Program-made: the position numbers and the translations under genes
The notes under the pieces: generated by a model
Database searches by the model: none
What the model was told of the DNA's origin: nothing
The model's input: only the letters and a program-made list of their open reading frames with translations
Assembly: GCA_964533785.1 (NCBI GenBank)
Contig: CAZHNG010000065.1
Coordinates: 1-24,291, forward strand
DNA: 24,291 nt
Direction of reading: 5' to 3'
Source: JANQRV01 sp964533785
Lineage (GTDB): Bacteria > Bacteroidota > Bacteroidia > Chitinophagales > Saprospiraceae
Shown: positions 13,760 to 22,939 of the stretch, in pieces
Layout of the letters: the number at the start of each line of letters is the position of its first letter
Position numbering within the stretch: the first letter of the stretch is position 1

Positions 13760-14752
13760 TCAATCACAACTAGCTCCCGACAAAATGAATTGTTCGCCAA
13801 CCCTTTCGACCTGAATACCCGGTAAGGAGGTTTCGATGATTTTCAGGATAGCAGCCAGGGATTGATTTTCGTAAGCCGCTGTTAACGGACAGTCCTTAAT
13901 CTCATCCGAATCAATCGTAATATTCGTATTAAAGTGCCGGTTCAGGGCAAAAATAGCTTGTTCGAGCGGCGTGTTTTCAAAAACTAAAGTATTGGTTGTG
14001 AAAGAAAGATAGTTGGGGTCTTCATTCTTTTGCTTGTTCAGGGATTGCTCTTGTTTGTTGAAAACAGCCTTCTCATCAGCTTCCAGAATAACCGAAGTAT
14101 CTGCTTTTACGGCTACTGTTCCTGATTGTACGATCACCTGGAGGTCAGCTTGTTCGGCTCTGGAATCTACGAGAAAGGCCGTTCCCAGCACTTGAATTTC
14201 AACACCTTGGGTCTGGATAACGAAAGGCTGCGCTTCGTTCCTGGCAACTTCAAAAAAAGCGTTTCCATTCAATTCTACTTGGCGTTGGCTACCGTCTTTG
14301 CTGGTTTGAAAACGCAGGGAAGAAAATCGATTGAGCAAGACCTGGCTACCGTCCGGCAGATCAATGGTATTTACTTGATCCGCAGTTTGAAATGCCAGTA
14401 CTCGGGAACTACTATAATTTACCACTATCCACAACCCTGCTGCCAAAATAAGGGCTATAGAAGCCGCAATGCCCAACCAGTTCCGCCGCCGGACCTTCAG
14501 ATCTACCAGTTTTTTTTGTTCGGATAGCCGAGCATTCGTTTGTTCCCACAGTTGATTAACTTTTACTTGATCAGTATCGTCTTTCATCCCGCTCAACATC
14601 CAGGCTTTTTTAAAAGCCATAAAGGTGGCTTTATTTTCAGGAGCAGCCATAACCCACTCTTCCAGTTGCCGCACTTCTGCATCGCCGGCATTTCCACTGA
14701 GGTAGCTGGAAATGAGCTCGAAATAGTCGTTATGTAGTTCCTGGTCAGACAT
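13760..14752 (-). CDS. FecR-family anti-sigma factor
   Basis: The 330-residue protein has the Bacteroidota FecR layout. A cytoplasmic N-terminal region (1-88; LISSYLSGNAGDAEVRQLEE and W.....N...F) binds the sigma factor. One membrane helix follows (about 92-112; LGIAASIALILAAGLWIVV), then the periplasmic FecR domain (125-225; TIDLPDGSQVLLNRFSSLRF, then GNAFFEVARNEAQPFVIQTQ and VLGTAFLVDS) and a C-terminal DUF4974 domain (about 260-325; FENTPLEQAIFALNRHFNTN). It should hold or activate the ECF sigma encoded 79 bp upstream and respond to the STN-bearing receptor encoded downstream. Confidence 0.94.
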   Translation of the reverse strand: MSDQELHNDYFELISSYLSGNAGDAEVRQLEEWVMAAPENKATFMAFKKAWMLSGMKDDTDQVKVNQLWEQTNARLSEQKKLVDLKVRRRNWLGIAASIALILAAGLWIVVNYSSSRVLAFQTADQVNTIDLPDGSQVLLNRFSSLRFQTSKDGSQRQVELNGNAFFEVARNEAQPFVIQTQGVEIQVLGTAFLVDSRAEQADLQVIVQSGTVAVKADTSVILEADEKAVFNKQEQSLNKQKNEDPNYLSFTTNTLVFENTPLEQAIFALNRHFNTNITIDSDEIKDCPLTAAYENQSLAAILKIIETSLPGIQVERVGEQFILSGASCD

Positions 14753-14831
14753 TTTTATGATTGAAGTTGAGGTTTAGTCAAAGCCTCTGTTTACCCCATT
14801 ATTTCTATTACACCCAAAAAGTCAAATACCC

Positions 14832-15407
14832 TTATTGCAGCCACCAAAAAATAGAAATTAATACCGTAAGATAATCCTTTAGATTTTCTTTTAAACATTT
14901 CATGGCTTTGGTCATGTGCGCTTCTACGGTTTTTTGGGCGATTCCCAGCTCTTCCGCAATTTCCCGGTATTTCATTTCCCGGAAGCGGCTCATCTCAAAT
15001 ACCTGCCGGCATTTGGGAGGAAGTGTACCGAGAGCCTGACTGATCTTACCCTGCAATTCTTCAGCCGAGAAGGGTTCACCTTTGGCTTCGTGGTAATTTT
15101 CCGTATCAAGATCAAGGTCGCCGCAATCGATATCCAATATTTTACTACGGTATTTTTTATGATCCCTGATGTAATTCAGACAACGGTTCTTTACCGCAGT
15201 AAACAGGTAGGATTTGATGGATTGATCCGAATCGATCTGGCTGCGTTTTTCCCAAAGGGTAATAAAAACGTTCTGGCAAATATCCTGAGCTATTGCCGCC
15301 TCCCCTACGTACTGCTGTGCAAAATTACACAGATAGCCAAAATGCGTTTTGAACAACTGCTCAAACTGCTTTTTATTGAAGTAATTATTTGGTGTTCGTT
15401 CCGGCAT
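14832..15407 (-). CDS. ECF RNA polymerase sigma-70 factor
   Basis: The 191-residue protein contains sigma region 2 (about 13-80; FEQLFKTHFGYLCNFAQQYV, QDICQNVFITLWEKR) and region 4 (about 125-180; LPPKCRQVFEMSRFREMKYR, EIAEELGIAQKTVEAHMTKA). It belongs to the Bacteroidota expansion family of FecI-like sigma factors, which commonly end in a short hydrophobic tail (here LTVLISIFWWLQ). It probably directs transcription of the receptor-DUF4249 pair once FecR is triggered. The ATG at 15405-15407 is the natural start. The gene is divergent from the glycosylase gene across a spacer of about 130 bp. Confidence 0.94.
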   Translation of the reverse strand: MPERTPNNYFNKKQFEQLFKTHFGYLCNFAQQYVGEAAIAQDICQNVFITLWEKRSQIDSDQSIKSYLFTAVKNRCLNYIRDHKKYRSKILDIDCGDLDLDTENYHEAKGEPFSAEELQGKISQALGTLPPKCRQVFEMSRFREMKYREIAEELGIAQKTVEAHMTKAMKCLKENLKDYLTVLISIFWWLQ

Positions 15408-15480
15408 ATGAGTTTTACGGGATCACTAATGCTTTTTGTTGCAATGCATGATATAGTACTTCAGTACGTTGTTTTCAAAT

Positions 15481-15508
15481 TATATTTGCGTACTGGAAAT
15501 TATATTTG
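15481..15508 (+). promoter_or_regulatory. Two -7-type elements upstream of the glycosylase gene
   Basis: TATATTTG occurs twice (15481-15488 and 15501-15508), both perfect TAnnTTTG matches. Neither has a clear -33 TTTG at 20 nt, so strength is uncertain. Their position argues for translation starting at ATG 15542 or 15572, not at the TTG at 15506. Confidence 0.45.
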
Positions 15509-15541
15509 ATTGAAAAAATAACAAAAATTAACAGATTCTCC

Positions 15542-16255
15542 ATGCCCTCGTATGTTTCAAAACTACAACCCATGACATTCGCCGATAAAATACTAACCTT
15601 CCACAAAAACTTGAACAACAATTGGGACTTGCCCGCTGGTGTCGAATTATTATATCCCTTCGACAATAAGGATACCTGGGCCGCCATGCACTCCTTTTTC
15701 AAAAAATACTTCGATGACCAGCGGAAAAGGACATTGGTATTTGGGATCAACCCCGGTCGTTTTGGCGCCGGGATCACAGGAACGCCGTTTACCGACCCCA
15801 AAATACTGGAAGAGGTTTGCAATATTCCCAATCCTTTCCCCAAAAAGAATGAACTATCCGCTATTTTTGTCTATGATTTTATTGAAGGGTACGGAGGTCC
15901 GGAGCGCTTTTACCGTGATTTTTACATCACTTCGCTTTGTCCGTTAGGATTTGTTAAAGACGGTAAAAATTACAATTATTACGATGGAAAAGACTTGACA
16001 GCCGCAGTGGAACCCCATATCATTCACAACATCGAAACCAATCTTTCTTTTGGTTGTAATACGGATGTTGCGCTCTGTTTGGGTCGCGGTAAAAATTACC
16101 AGTATTTTCAGGCATTAAACGAGCGGAAGCAATTTTTCAAGGAGGTCGTACCTTTGCCGCACCCGCGTTGGGTGATGCAGTACCGTCGGAAAAGGCAAGA
16201 TGAGTTTCGGAAGAATTTCGTGGAGGAATTGAAGAATGCCGTTGGTAGAAATTAA
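15542..16255 (+). CDS. SMUG2-type uracil-DNA glycosylase family protein
   Basis: This is a 237-residue soluble protein from ATG 15542; ATG 15572 (MTFADKILTFHKNL) is an equally good start and matches the usual beginning of the family. The motif LVFGINPGRFGAGITGTPFT (about 66-84) corresponds to the active-site loop of uracil-DNA-glycosylase superfamily members of the SMUG2 group. The motif PLPHPRWVMQYRRK near the C-terminus corresponds to the DNA-minor-groove/leucine-loop motif. These enzymes remove uracil or oxidised pyrimidines to start base-excision repair; the exact specificity of this one is inferred. Divergent from the sigma gene; no operon partner. Confidence 0.85.
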   Translation: MPSYVSKLQPMTFADKILTFHKNLNNNWDLPAGVELLYPFDNKDTWAAMHSFFKKYFDDQRKRTLVFGINPGRFGAGITGTPFTDPKILEEVCNIPNPFPKKNELSAIFVYDFIEGYGGPERFYRDFYITSLCPLGFVKDGKNYNYYDGKDLTAAVEPHIIHNIETNLSFGCNTDVALCLGRGKNYQYFQALNERKQFFKEVVPLPHPRWVMQYRRKRQDEFRKNFVEELKNAVGRN

Positions 16256-16306
16256 ACTCCGATGTTTTATACATAAACGAAATTGAGCATAAACTTTTAT
16301 ATACAG

Positions 16307-17881
16307 ATGAAAAACCTTCTTTTTCTTTTCCTGGTCTTGCTTCTTACCAATTGTGGAGAACCCATTGATAACTCCAGTCGATCAGCCGCCGAAAGCATAG
16401 TGCTTGAAGAGATCACTATCGATCAGGTCCAGAAGGCTTACGGCAATGGAGCCTTCACCATTGAAGAATTGGTACGGGCCTACCTGGACCGCATTACCGC
16501 TATTGATGACAACGGCCCTCAACTCAATGCCATTATCGAGGTAAATCCCGATGCTATTGCCATTGCCAAAACACTCGATGAGGAAATGAAAGCCGGAAAC
16601 AGCCGGGGCCCCATGCACGGCATTCCCGTCATTCTAAAGGACAACGTGGATACGCACGATAAAATGTCTACAACTGCCGGCGCCAGAGCCATGGCCGGTT
16701 CTAAGCCGCTACGGGACAGTTGGATCGCACAGAAGCTCCGGGAAAGCGGTGCCGTTATTCTGGGAAAAGCCAACCTGAGCGAATGGGCCAATTTTCACAG
16801 TAGTTTTTCTTCCAGCGGCTGGAGCGGACTTGGTGGTCAGACCAAAAACCCGTACGATACGACGCGCAATCCTTGTGGTTCAAGCTCCGGTTCGGCAGTA
16901 GCCGTAGCCGCGAACATGTGCGTCGTCGCCATCGGTACGGAAACGAACGGATCCATTGTCTGCCCTTCTAACAATAACGGTATTGTGGGCATCAAACCCA
17001 CCGTCGGTTTATTGAGTAGATCCGGTATCATCCCCATTTCCTTTAGTCAGGATACTCCCGGACCAATGGCCCGCACCGTGAAAGATGCCGCTATCTGCCT
17101 CGGCGTAATGACCGGAGTAGATTCTTCGGACAGCAAGACACTCGCCAGTACAGATCATTTTCGTACCGACTATACCCAATTTCTCAAGGCAGACGGTTTA
17201 CAGGGAAAAAGGCTCGGACTATTTACCCAACCATTGGGCAGAAATTATAAAGTGGATACTTTGATGAACCGGACAGTCGCTTTCCTCAAGGAACAGGGAG
17301 CGGAAGTGATTGAGATCGAACAGATCGCTAAAGAAAATATTAATGGGCCTTCTTACCAGGTATTGCTTTATGAATTTAAAGACGGGCTGAATAAATATTT
17401 TGCGTCACTTGGGGCTGCTTCACCGGTTAAGAGTCTGGAAGACCTGATTGAAAAGACCTTCAGCGATTCCGTTGAAATGCAATATTTCGACCATGAGACA
17501 TTGCGGAAAGCACAGGAAAAAGGTGACCTGACAAGCAAAGAATACCTGGAGGCACTAGATTTCCTGGATACTCACAGCCGAAAAGAAGGCATCGACAGGG
17601 TGATGGAAGAGCATGACCTCGATGCCATCATTGCACCGACGGGTGGACCGGCCTGGAAAACCGATTTAATCAACGGCGACAACTTCGGGGCGGGAGTGTT
17701 TTCCAGTTCACCTGCTGCCATTGCGGGTTACCCCAATATTACGGTTCCAATGGGCTTTATCGAGGGATTGCCGGTAGGCATTTCCTTTTTTGGAAGTGCC
17801 TGGAGCGAACCGGTGCTGATCGAGATCGCTTATGCTTTTGAACAAGGTACGCAGCATAGAAAGGCTCCCGCCTTGGAGTAA
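16307..17881 (+). CDS. Lipoprotein amidase (amidase signature family)
   Basis: The 524-residue protein starts at ATG 16307, which gives a compact lipoprotein signal (MKNLLFLFLVLLLTNC, lipobox Cys 16); the frame is open further upstream to 16283 but that start would spoil the signal. The amidase signature Ser-cisSer-Lys triad is present: Lys about 111 in GIPVILKDN, cis-Ser about 192 in PCGSSSGSAVAVAA, nucleophile Ser about 216 in TETNGSIVCP. Family members hydrolyse amide bonds of varied small molecules or peptides, some as GatA-like enzymes; a lipid-anchored, surface or periplasmic member is unlikely to be GatA. The substrate is unknown. It follows the glycosylase gene by about 50 bp on the same strand. 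Confidence 0.9.
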   Translation: MKNLLFLFLVLLLTNCGEPIDNSSRSAAESIVLEEITIDQVQKAYGNGAFTIEELVRAYLDRITAIDDNGPQLNAIIEVNPDAIAIAKTLDEEMKAGNSRGPMHGIPVILKDNVDTHDKMSTTAGARAMAGSKPLRDSWIAQKLRESGAVILGKANLSEWANFHSSFSSSGWSGLGGQTKNPYDTTRNPCGSSSGSAVAVAANMCVVAIGTETNGSIVCPSNNNGIVGIKPTVGLLSRSGIIPISFSQDTPGPMARTVKDAAICLGVMTGVDSSDSKTLASTDHFRTDYTQFLKADGLQGKRLGLFTQPLGRNYKVDTLMNRTVAFLKEQGAEVIEIEQIAKENINGPSYQVLLYEFKDGLNKYFASLGAASPVKSLEDLIEKTFSDSVEMQYFDHETLRKAQEKGDLTSKEYLEALDFLDTHSRKEGIDRVMEEHDLDAIIAPTGGPAWKTDLINGDNFGAGVFSSSPAAIAGYPNITVPMGFIEGLPVGISFFGSAWSEPVLIEIAYAFEQGTQHRKAPALE

Positions 17882-17944
17882 GAGGAGGCTTAAGAAAGGA
17901 GGAACGCAGACTTACACAGAAAGTAAATATTGATCTGACATTTT

Positions 17945-17990
17945 CCGGTCAAAGACCGGGTGATATTGTATCGAAGTCTGGAGACTTCGA
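17945..17990. repeat. Two adjacent perfect hairpins after the amidase gene
   Basis: ccggtc-aaa-gaccgg (17945-17959) is followed by tcgaagtct-gg-agacttcga (17971-17990), whose stem extends with attg/caat across a small bulge. No T-run follows, so they are more likely a REP-like repeat or mRNA-stabilising structure than a simple terminator. Confidence 0.6.
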
Positions 17991-18086
17991 CAATCCGAGG
18001 GGAATGTATATAAACACATCAACCTTATAAACAAAATACGGTACAAGAAAGATTGTCATTTCATAAAGCCGTAAGCATAATAAAGT

Positions 18087-19541
18087 ATGAGCCGTCCTAC
18101 CGTAGCCCTGTTTTATGAGAAATATAAGGTGCTGATCTGGTTGCTGATCGTCATTGCCCAACAGGCCTTTTTCCTGCTCACTACTAATGGCACGGGAGAT
18201 GATGGTGATAGTATTTCCCATTATTATTACAATCGGTACGCCCTCAGATACCCGGATTTTTTCATTCACCATTGGGCGAAACCTGTTTTTGTCACCTTGT
18301 CTTTTCTATTTGCACAGTTCGGCTTTTTCGGTCAAAAGATCTTCAATACTATAGTTGTTATTGTTGCAGCGTATTTGAGTTACCGATTGGCCAAAGCCCT
18401 GAAGATCAAACACCCGGAACTGGCTATCCCTATTTTGATGCTGATGCCTTATTATGTGCAGGAGAGTTTATCTGGACTGACGGAACCGCTTTTTTCCTTG
18501 CTGGCCGTACTGGCTGTTTTGCTTTTAGTAAAGAAGAAAAATATCGCGGCCGCCATTTTACTTTCCTTCCTTCCTTTTTCGCGGCCGGAAGGTTTGTTTT
18601 TTATCGCCCTTGGTGGTGTTTATTTCATCATTACGGCCCGGCAAGGGTGGAAATATTTACCATTATTAACAACGGGGCATATTTTCTATTCCTTGTTAGG
18701 CGCTATCGTTTTTGAAAAGGACTGGTTATGGGTTTTCACCGAAAATCCAAATGCAGCATTAGCCCCGACTTACAATCAAGTTGGGGAGTGGATCCATTAC
18801 ATTAAGGGGATTTTGAGCATCACCAATATTCCAATGTATATTTTATTTTGGCTGGGATGCCTGGTAACCGGCTATCGAATATTCCAGGAAAAACTCCATG
18901 CTCACCTCAGCATAGCCAGGCTGCTCGTGCTCACCGGCATTTTTACCGTCATTGGTGCCCATACGATCTTCTGGAAGTTTGGCCTGTTTAAATCTTTCGG
19001 ATTGATCCGAAATATACTCACCGTAGCTCCCTTAATGGCCGTCATTGTTCTGACCGGCATAAATTTCATCACGGTATGGATCAAGCCTCCGCGCTGGAAA
19101 ACCTTCGCCTACACCATTATCTTAGGCACCCTGATCGGGTATAATTTTTCAGCAAGCAAGTACACCTATCGATATCCCGAGGATTTCAACCTGTCGCCCC
19201 TGCAAGTATTGGCCGAAGAAGTATCCGTTTATTTAAAAACTGAGTTTCCCAATTCCGTTTACTACTATTACTACCCTTATTTTTCCATGGCTCTTGGGAT
19301 CGATCATTTTGACGATGAATACCATAAACACCTGGACGCCGCTATTCAACATCAATCCATTCCTCCGGACGCAGTAGTGATCTGGGACGATTGGTACGCT
19401 CCCATGGATGGAAAAGTTCCACTTAGTATGCTGGAAGATCATCCCGACCTCCGCTTTCTGAAAGCTTTTTCAACCACCGGTAAGGATGGAAAGGAGCGTC
19501 AATTTGTGCTTTTTTCAGGAAGGAGACAACCCGGGCATTGA
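18087..19541 (+). CDS. Polytopic membrane protein, GT-C glycosyltransferase-like
   Basis: The 484-residue protein has about ten predicted membrane segments up to residue 360, then a soluble C-terminal domain (about 370-484). The first external loop carries acidic residues followed by aromatics (TGDDGDSISHYYYNRYALRY, about 36-55). This resembles the catalytic DxD-like loop-1 acidic motif of GT-C enzymes of the PMT/ArnT type, which use polyprenyl-phosphate sugars. Membrane segments such as LFSLLAVLAVLLLV and AAAILLSFLPFSRPEGLFFI (the latter with an RPEG motif common in such proteins) support this. The call is by architecture and is not certain. The gene stands alone, 205 bp after the amidase and 223 bp before the barrel gene. 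Confidence 0.6.
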   Translation: MSRPTVALFYEKYKVLIWLLIVIAQQAFFLLTTNGTGDDGDSISHYYYNRYALRYPDFFIHHWAKPVFVTLSFLFAQFGFFGQKIFNTIVVIVAAYLSYRLAKALKIKHPELAIPILMLMPYYVQESLSGLTEPLFSLLAVLAVLLLVKKKNIAAAILLSFLPFSRPEGLFFIALGGVYFIITARQGWKYLPLLTTGHIFYSLLGAIVFEKDWLWVFTENPNAALAPTYNQVGEWIHYIKGILSITNIPMYILFWLGCLVTGYRIFQEKLHAHLSIARLLVLTGIFTVIGAHTIFWKFGLFKSFGLIRNILTVAPLMAVIVLTGINFITVWIKPPRWKTFAYTIILGTLIGYNFSASKYTYRYPEDFNLSPLQVLAEEVSVYLKTEFPNSVYYYYYPYFSMALGIDHFDDEYHKHLDAAIQHQSIPPDAVVIWDDWYAPMDGKVPLSMLEDHPDLRFLKAFSTTGKDGKERQFVLFSGRRQPGH

Positions 19542-19695
19542 GGTTGCTTTGATGACGGTCCCCGATCTTCGAAAAAATCCTGCACTCAGTATTATAAACC
19601 TCGCACTCATACGCAATCGTTTGTGTACGGACACAGTTATGCTTTACTTTGTAAAAACGTGGTCGGACATCATTTACAGTTGCACACGATCTTAA

Positions 19696-19707
19696 TTACA
19701 GCTGTAA
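19696..19707. promoter_or_regulatory. 12-bp palindrome, possible operator
   Basis: ttacagctgtaa is perfectly palindromic, 58 bp before the barrel protein gene; a related half (ttacagttg) lies about 20 bp further upstream. No other features are seen in 19542-19764. Confidence 0.25.
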
Positions 19708-19764
19708 GTCCATTGACCGCACAAATGTTAGCCTGAACCTTTATATTAAAAATGCATAATTGAA

Positions 19765-21006
19765 ATGAATTTAAACCGGTTACTCTACTCTTTCCTCTTT
19801 ATACTGTTCACTTACACCAGCATTGCCCAGGATACTGCTGCGGATAATGGTTTTCAATTGTTCATTAATTGCAACAGTTGTGACATGACCTTTATCCGTA
19901 ATGAGTTGGACTATTTAAACCATGTACGCGACCAGGCTTTAGCAGACGCCATGATCCAGATTAACCGAGTGCGTAATGCCAGTGGTGGTAATAATTTCGA
20001 ATTCCGGTTTATTGGTTTCAATGCGTACGAAGGCCTGGAACAAACGCTCGAACTGAGTACCCAGCCGATGGCAACCTCTGATGAAGTACGCAGAAGTATG
20101 GTCAGCCGGATAGAACTTGGTTTAGTTCCTTACTTGGTAAAAGCAGGGATGGTAGAACAAATATTGGTGGAGATCGACCGGGGTGAAACAGAAGAAAGAC
20201 AACCCATGACGCCCTACGATCCGTGGAATTTCTGGATCTTCGAAGTATACGGGGAAGGAGAATTAGAAAAAGAATCTTTCGATCAGCAAATTGATATAGA
20301 AGCTGGTTTTTCAGCCGATCGCATTACGGAAGAGTGGCGTATCCAGGCTCGTGCGGAGATGAATTATTTCCAAAGGCGTTTTGAAAATGACGAACAATCC
20401 TTCAAAAGTTTTAGGAACCGGCATTTTGTATGGGGAAAAATAGTAAAAAGCCTGGGACCACATTGGTCGGTGGGCATTGACGGTAGTGTTCGCCACGATA
20501 CTTATGATAACGTTGAACTATCAGCAGGAGTGCGGCCGGGTATTGAGTACAGTCTTTTTCCTTACCGGGATGTTATACGGCGTGAAATTACCTTTGCTTA
20601 TTACCTTGGGAGCCGGTACTTTGATTATGTAGATAAAACCGTTTATGAAAAAGAGACTGAGTTGTTATGGAATCACGCCCTTCAGGTTAATATGAGATTT
20701 CGTCAACCCTGGGGAGATGTTTTCACCAGGTTGGAAGCATCTCAATTCCTGCATGATCTGCAAAAAAACCGCGTCGAATTATTCAGCAGGGTCAATGTGC
20801 GCGTATGGAAAGGCTTGGCCGTTCGCTTTAGTATCAATCTGGACCTGATCCGCGATCAGCTTTCTTTACCAGCCGAAGGTGCTTCAGTGGAAGATATTTT
20901 ATTGCGACAGCGACAGATCGCTACGAACTTTTCTTTGGGAATCGGCGGTGGTCTGAGCTACACTTTTGGCTCCGCCTTTAATAACGTGATCAATACAAGA
21001 CTATAG
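19765..21006 (+). CDS. Putative outer-membrane beta-barrel protein
   Basis: The 413-residue protein has a type I signal peptide (cleavage after SIA, residue about 21). Residues 30-150 form a soluble domain (FQLFINCNSCDMTFIRNELD, with a CNSC pair that may form a disulphide). From about 160 the sequence alternates polar and hydrophobic residues in strand-length units (WRIQARAEMNYFQRRF, HWSVGIDGSVRHDTY, VELSAGVRPGIEYSLF, LSYTFGS), as in an outer-membrane barrel. I do not recognise the family. The N-terminal domain may act in the periplasm or outside. A terminator follows directly. It is monocistronic. Confidence 0.65.
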   Translation: MNLNRLLYSFLFILFTYTSIAQDTAADNGFQLFINCNSCDMTFIRNELDYLNHVRDQALADAMIQINRVRNASGGNNFEFRFIGFNAYEGLEQTLELSTQPMATSDEVRRSMVSRIELGLVPYLVKAGMVEQILVEIDRGETEERQPMTPYDPWNFWIFEVYGEGELEKESFDQQIDIEAGFSADRITEEWRIQARAEMNYFQRRFENDEQSFKSFRNRHFVWGKIVKSLGPHWSVGIDGSVRHDTYDNVELSAGVRPGIEYSLFPYRDVIRREITFAYYLGSRYFDYVDKTVYEKETELLWNHALQVNMRFRQPWGDVFTRLEASQFLHDLQKNRVELFSRVNVRVWKGLAVRFSINLDLIRDQLSLPAEGASVEDILLRQRQIATNFSLGIGGGLSYTFGSAFNNVINTRL

Positions 21007-21029
21007 GTGAATAAAAACTGGAAGACTAC

Positions 21030-21058
21030 ACTCCGGGGTTGAAATACCTCGGAGTTTT
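21030..21058 (+). terminator. Rho-independent terminator of the barrel gene
   Basis: actccg-g-ggt / acc-t-cggagt stem (21030-21055) with a short loop and a TTTT run, 24 bp after the stop at 21006. No T-run on the other strand, so it serves the plus-strand gene. Confidence 0.75.
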
Positions 21059-21117
21059 AATTTGTACCACCCTGAGCAAGAACCACTCTTTTAGAATTCC
21101 AATATACTTGTCCAATT

Positions 21118-21885
21118 CTATCTATCTAACCAGGTTTGAAAGTCGGCAGCCCGGCGGCTGCTAACGATGGCATCATCTTCCGGCATCGGAGAAAGGTCAA
21201 CTTTCAGTCGTCCTTTAAAAGAACGGTGTACGACCTTAACACTGCTGATATTGACGATCATTTGCCGGTTGATACGAAAAAAACGTTTCGGATCAAGCAT
21301 ATCTTCAAGCTCATCGAGGGTATGGTTTGTGGAGTATTTTTTACCTTCATTGGTCACCAGAAAAGTTATGCGGTCTTCAGAAAAAAAATATTGGATCTGT
21401 TTTGTCGGGACAGAAAAAAGACGCGAACCCGATTTTACCAGAAAACGCGACTTATAATCAATACGCTGACTACTCAATGTCGAGACCATTTCTTCCAACT
21501 TATGGATTTGCGAATCCTTGCCAAAATTTTCTTGTATGGTAACGAGTTTCTGAAAAGCCTGTTCCAACTTGGTGAAGCTGATGGGTTTCAGCAAATAATC
21601 AATACTGTGTAATTGAAAAGCTTCTAAGGCATACTTGTCGTAAGCTGTAGTGAATATGACCGGACTGATCACTTCTACCGATTTAAGAATATCAAAGCAG
21701 GTACCGTCCAGTAAATGAATATCCATAAAGATCAAGTCCGGCGCCGGCTGCGTCGATAACCATTGAGCCGCTTCTTCCACCGAACGGATCTTCGCCAGGA
21801 TGCGGTAATTTGGATCGTGCCTCAGGATCATTTGTTCCAGTTTATTGGCCGCTAGTACTTCGTCCTCAATGATCAATATATTCAT
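21118..21885 (-). CDS. LytTR-family response regulator
   Basis: The 255-residue protein has an N-terminal receiver domain with acidic pocket E7/D8, phospho-acceptor D55 (LIFMDIHL), T79/T80 and K100 (LLKP), and a C-terminal LytTR DNA-binding domain (about 150-250; SGSRLFSVPTKQIQYFFSED, then RFFRINRQMIVNISSV and FKGRLKVDLSP). It should bind direct repeats upstream of target genes when phosphorylated by the kinase encoded before it. Its start overlaps the end of the kinase gene by 20 bp, so the two are coupled. It is the last gene of the three-gene minus-strand operon. Confidence 0.95.
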   Translation of the reverse strand: MNILIIEDEVLAANKLEQMILRHDPNYRILAKIRSVEEAAQWLSTQPAPDLIFMDIHLLDGTCFDILKSVEVISPVIFTTAYDKYALEAFQLHSIDYLLKPISFTKLEQAFQKLVTIQENFGKDSQIHKLEEMVSTLSSQRIDYKSRFLVKSGSRLFSVPTKQIQYFFSEDRITFLVTNEGKKYSTNHTLDELEDMLDPKRFFRINRQMIVNISSVKVVHRSFKGRLKVDLSPMPEDDAIVSSRRAADFQTWLDR

Positions 21886-22939
21886 ACTTTGTTTGTTGCT
21901 GAATTAAAGGTAAGGTTACGGTAAAGTTTTTCCCCAATGATTCAACCTTTATTTTTTTACGTGCGATCAACCAGTATCTTCTTTTTATATTTTCCAGTCC
22001 GAATCCCGTTTTTTCGTGGTCAGGGATCTTTCTGACTTGGAGGTTATTGCGAATGGAAATGCGATTTTTATCAGAGACCCAAATATCAACGATTAAGGGT
22101 TTTTTTTCAGATAGCTTGTTATGTTTCAGTGCATTTTCCAATACCATTTGTAGTGACAACGGCGGTAATTGGAGTTCCTTTGAACGGTTTGGCACATTGA
22201 TCCTGACCTCCAGCCCTTCCGAAAATCTGCGATTCAGTAAAAAACAGTAGGAATCGATAAATTGGAGTTCTTCTTTTAAGGAAACAAGTTCCATATCCCG
22301 GTTTTTTAATACGTACCGGTACACTTCGGCAAAGCGGTCTAAATAATCCTGAGCAGGATAATTATCTGCGTGGATCAAAGAAGATAAAATGTTGAGATTG
22401 TTGAATAAAAAATGAGGATCAAGGTGAGATTTAAGGGCAATGAGTTCAGATTGAATTTGTTCCTTCTTCAGTTTTTCCTGTTCAACGATGGCTTTTTTCC
22501 ATTTGTGCATGAACAGAAAACCGAATTGAAGGGAAAGGATAGGAATGATGAAAAGCAATCCGTATATATTCAATAAGATCAATTGATTTTGGTCAGGAGG
22601 CAAATTGGTGAAATTGTTTTTAAAAACCAGGTAGGTAACGTTAATACAGGCTAAAGAAAATGCCAACGATAAGATCAATTGAAGAAAAAAACGCTGATTG
22701 AAAGCGGACTCCCAGGAATACCTTTTTTGAATAAACCAATAAATCCCCAGATTACCCAACCAAAGGAAAAAAATAAGGGATAAAATCCATAGAATGGCTA
22801 CTTTGTAGATGGAGTAACCATCCTCTTCTCGTGATTCTTGAAGCCAAAACCAAAATACCACAATGATTACCGCCATCAACAAGAGCAATACTGTCTGAAG
22901 TTGGACGGGTTTTGGGAAAAATGGCACTTTATTTCTCAA
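21866..22939 (-). CDS. LytS/YehU-type sensor histidine kinase
   Basis: The 357-residue protein has four membrane helices (about 14-34, 47-69, 85-107, 120-143), a coiled linker (145-168), then the His_kinase domain with the phospho-acceptor H176 in DPHFLFNNLN. A HATPase domain follows, with N-box LENALKHNKL (N269) and G-box TGFGLENIKRRY (about 311-322). It has little periplasmic sequence of its own, so ligand sensing may depend on a partner. The gene upstream (secreted triple-repeat protein) overlaps its start by 11 bp, which makes that protein the natural partner candidate. It phosphorylates the LytTR regulator encoded downstream. Confidence 0.93.
   Translation of the reverse strand: MRNKVPFFPKPVQLQTVLLLLMAVIIVVFWFWLQESREEDGYSIYKVAILWILSLIFFLWLGNLGIYWFIQKRYSWESAFNQRFFLQLILSLAFSLACINVTYLVFKNNFTNLPPDQNQLILLNIYGLLFIIPILSLQFGFLFMHKWKKAIVEQEKLKKEQIQSELIALKSHLDPHFLFNNLNILSSLIHADNYPAQDYLDRFAEVYRYVLKNRDMELVSLKEELQFIDSYCFLLNRRFSEGLEVRINVPNRSKELQLPPLSLQMVLENALKHNKLSEKKPLIVDIWVSDKNRISIRNNLQVRKIPDHEKTGFGLENIKRRYWLIARKKIKVESLGKNFTVTLPLIQQQTKYEYIDH

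Noticed and set aside
13512..13763. 83-codon minus-strand open frame after fecR
   Set aside because: It runs through the A/T hairpin and repeat blocks, overlaps the fecR stop, and its translation (a run of Phe, Lys and Arg) reflects repeat sequence and not a protein-like pattern.
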